Shown: piece after piece, positions 20,107 to 20,416 of the stretch
Position numbering within the stretch: position 1 is the stretch's first letter
Layout: the number at the start of each line of letters is the position of its first letter
Origin: DASSHC01 sp035693105
GTDB lineage: Bacteria; Chloroflexota; Chloroflexia; Thermomicrobiales; Thermomicrobiaceae
Reading direction: 5' to 3'
DNA: 20,416 bases
Assembly (NCBI GenBank): GCA_035693105.1
Contig: DASSHC010000388.1
Location: 1 to 20,416 of the forward strand
Notes under the pieces: generated by a model
Told to the model about the DNA's origin: nothing
Database searches by the model: none
What the model saw: only the letters and a program-made list of their open reading frames with translations
Position numbers and translations under genes: made by a program

Positions 20107-20416
20107 GTGGGCGCTTCGGAGATCGCGGGCCTGGCGCACTGGCGCCTGGTGGGGCCGTTTCGCGGTGGGCGCGTGGTGGCGGTGGCCGGCGACCCGGTCG
20201 ATCCGCTGACCGGCTACTTCGGCGCCTGCGCCGGGGGCATCTGGAAGACCGAGGACGCCGGGCAGTCGTGGCGCAACGTCTCGGACGGCTACCTCAAGAC
20301 CGCCTCGGTCGGAGCGCTGGCCGTGGCGCCCTCCGACCGCAACGTGGTCTACGCCGGCATGGGCGAGGCCTGCATCCGCGGCAACGTTACGCACGGCGAC
20401 GGTGTCTACCGTTCGG
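20107..20416 (+). CDS. VPS10/BNR-repeat propeller protein, 3'-truncated by window edge
   Basis: The first 103 codons of a larger gene. The visible residues HWRLVGPFRGGRVVAVAGDP, then FGACAGGIWKTEDAGQSWRNVSDGY, and VGALAVAPSDRNVVYAGMGE are characteristic of the start of sortilin/VPS10-type or BNR/Asp-box propeller proteins, often labelled glycosyl hydrolase or WD40/YVTN repeat-like. The Asp-box type unit (TEDAGQSW) is seen once here. The start is GTG with AAGGAGG four bases upstream, and no signal peptide is present at this start. Members usually exceed 700 residues, so most of the gene lies outside the window. Function is unknown; sugar or peptide binding is possible. Confidence 0.85.
   Translation, partial: MGASEIAGLAHWRLVGPFRGGRVVAVAGDPVDPLTGYFGACAGGIWKTEDAGQSWRNVSDGYLKTASVGALAVAPSDRNVVYAGMGEACIRGNVTHGDGVYRS

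Overview
The window is about 20.4 kb of very GC-rich, gene-dense bacterial chromosome. Most genes have Shine-Dalgarno sites close to GGAGG. The gene families seen (an ADP-forming acyl-CoA ligase, a CGNR regulator, DUF3830, several ClbS/DfsB-like four-helix proteins, tandem M50 proteases with CBS or helical-repeat tails, and a secreted protein with tandem FGYP...QYFER.RFE.HPE modules) best fit a member of the Chloroflexota, probably Thermomicrobia-like. That placement is inferred from gene content; no rRNA, tRNA, ribosomal or other phylogenetic marker gene is present.

Layout. (1) 1-3907, plus strand: a 5'-truncated acyl-CoA dehydrogenase, a MaoC-type hydratase and an NDP-forming acyl-CoA ligase, closely spaced, which look like an acyl-CoA breakdown operon. 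(2) 3912-4026: a short inverted-repeat element between convergent genes. (3) 4085-8936, minus strand: rhodanese, alpha/beta hydrolase, a long palindromic repeat (copy 1), an ECF sigma factor, a secreted propeller protein with two C-terminal modules, and a ClbS/DfsB-like protein. (4) 8937-9076: a compact divergent promoter region with operator-like inverted repeats. (5) 9077-13241, plus strand: CGNR zinc-finger regulator, degenerate Nudix-fold protein, an AceE-type thiamine diphosphate enzyme, and a second ClbS/DfsB-like protein overlapping it by one base. (6) 13255-15840, minus strand: two M50 site-2-protease family membrane proteins. (7) 16154-18955, minus strand: GYD-domain protein, fatty acyl-CoA ligase with a good sigma-70-like promoter, a 43-residue single-span membrane microprotein, and a DUF3830 protein. 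(8) 19157-20416, plus strand: a YceI protein with a strong intrinsic terminator, palindromic repeat copy 2, and the start of a VPS10/BNR-type propeller protein cut by the window end.

How the genes fit together. Lipid or short-chain acyl metabolism recurs: acyl-CoA dehydrogenase, hydratase and ADP-forming ligase at the left end, and an AMP-forming acyl-CoA ligase at the right. The most system-like part is 8415-13241, where a regulator faces a ClbS-like gene across overlapping promoters and is followed by an AceE-type E1 with no E2/E3 partners, itself translationally coupled to another ClbS-like gene. I see no CRISPR array, insertion sequence, phage gene or recognisable defence system. Most novelty lies in the dispersed palindromic repeats, the microprotein, the degenerate Nudix protein, the modified second M50 protease and the divergent control region.
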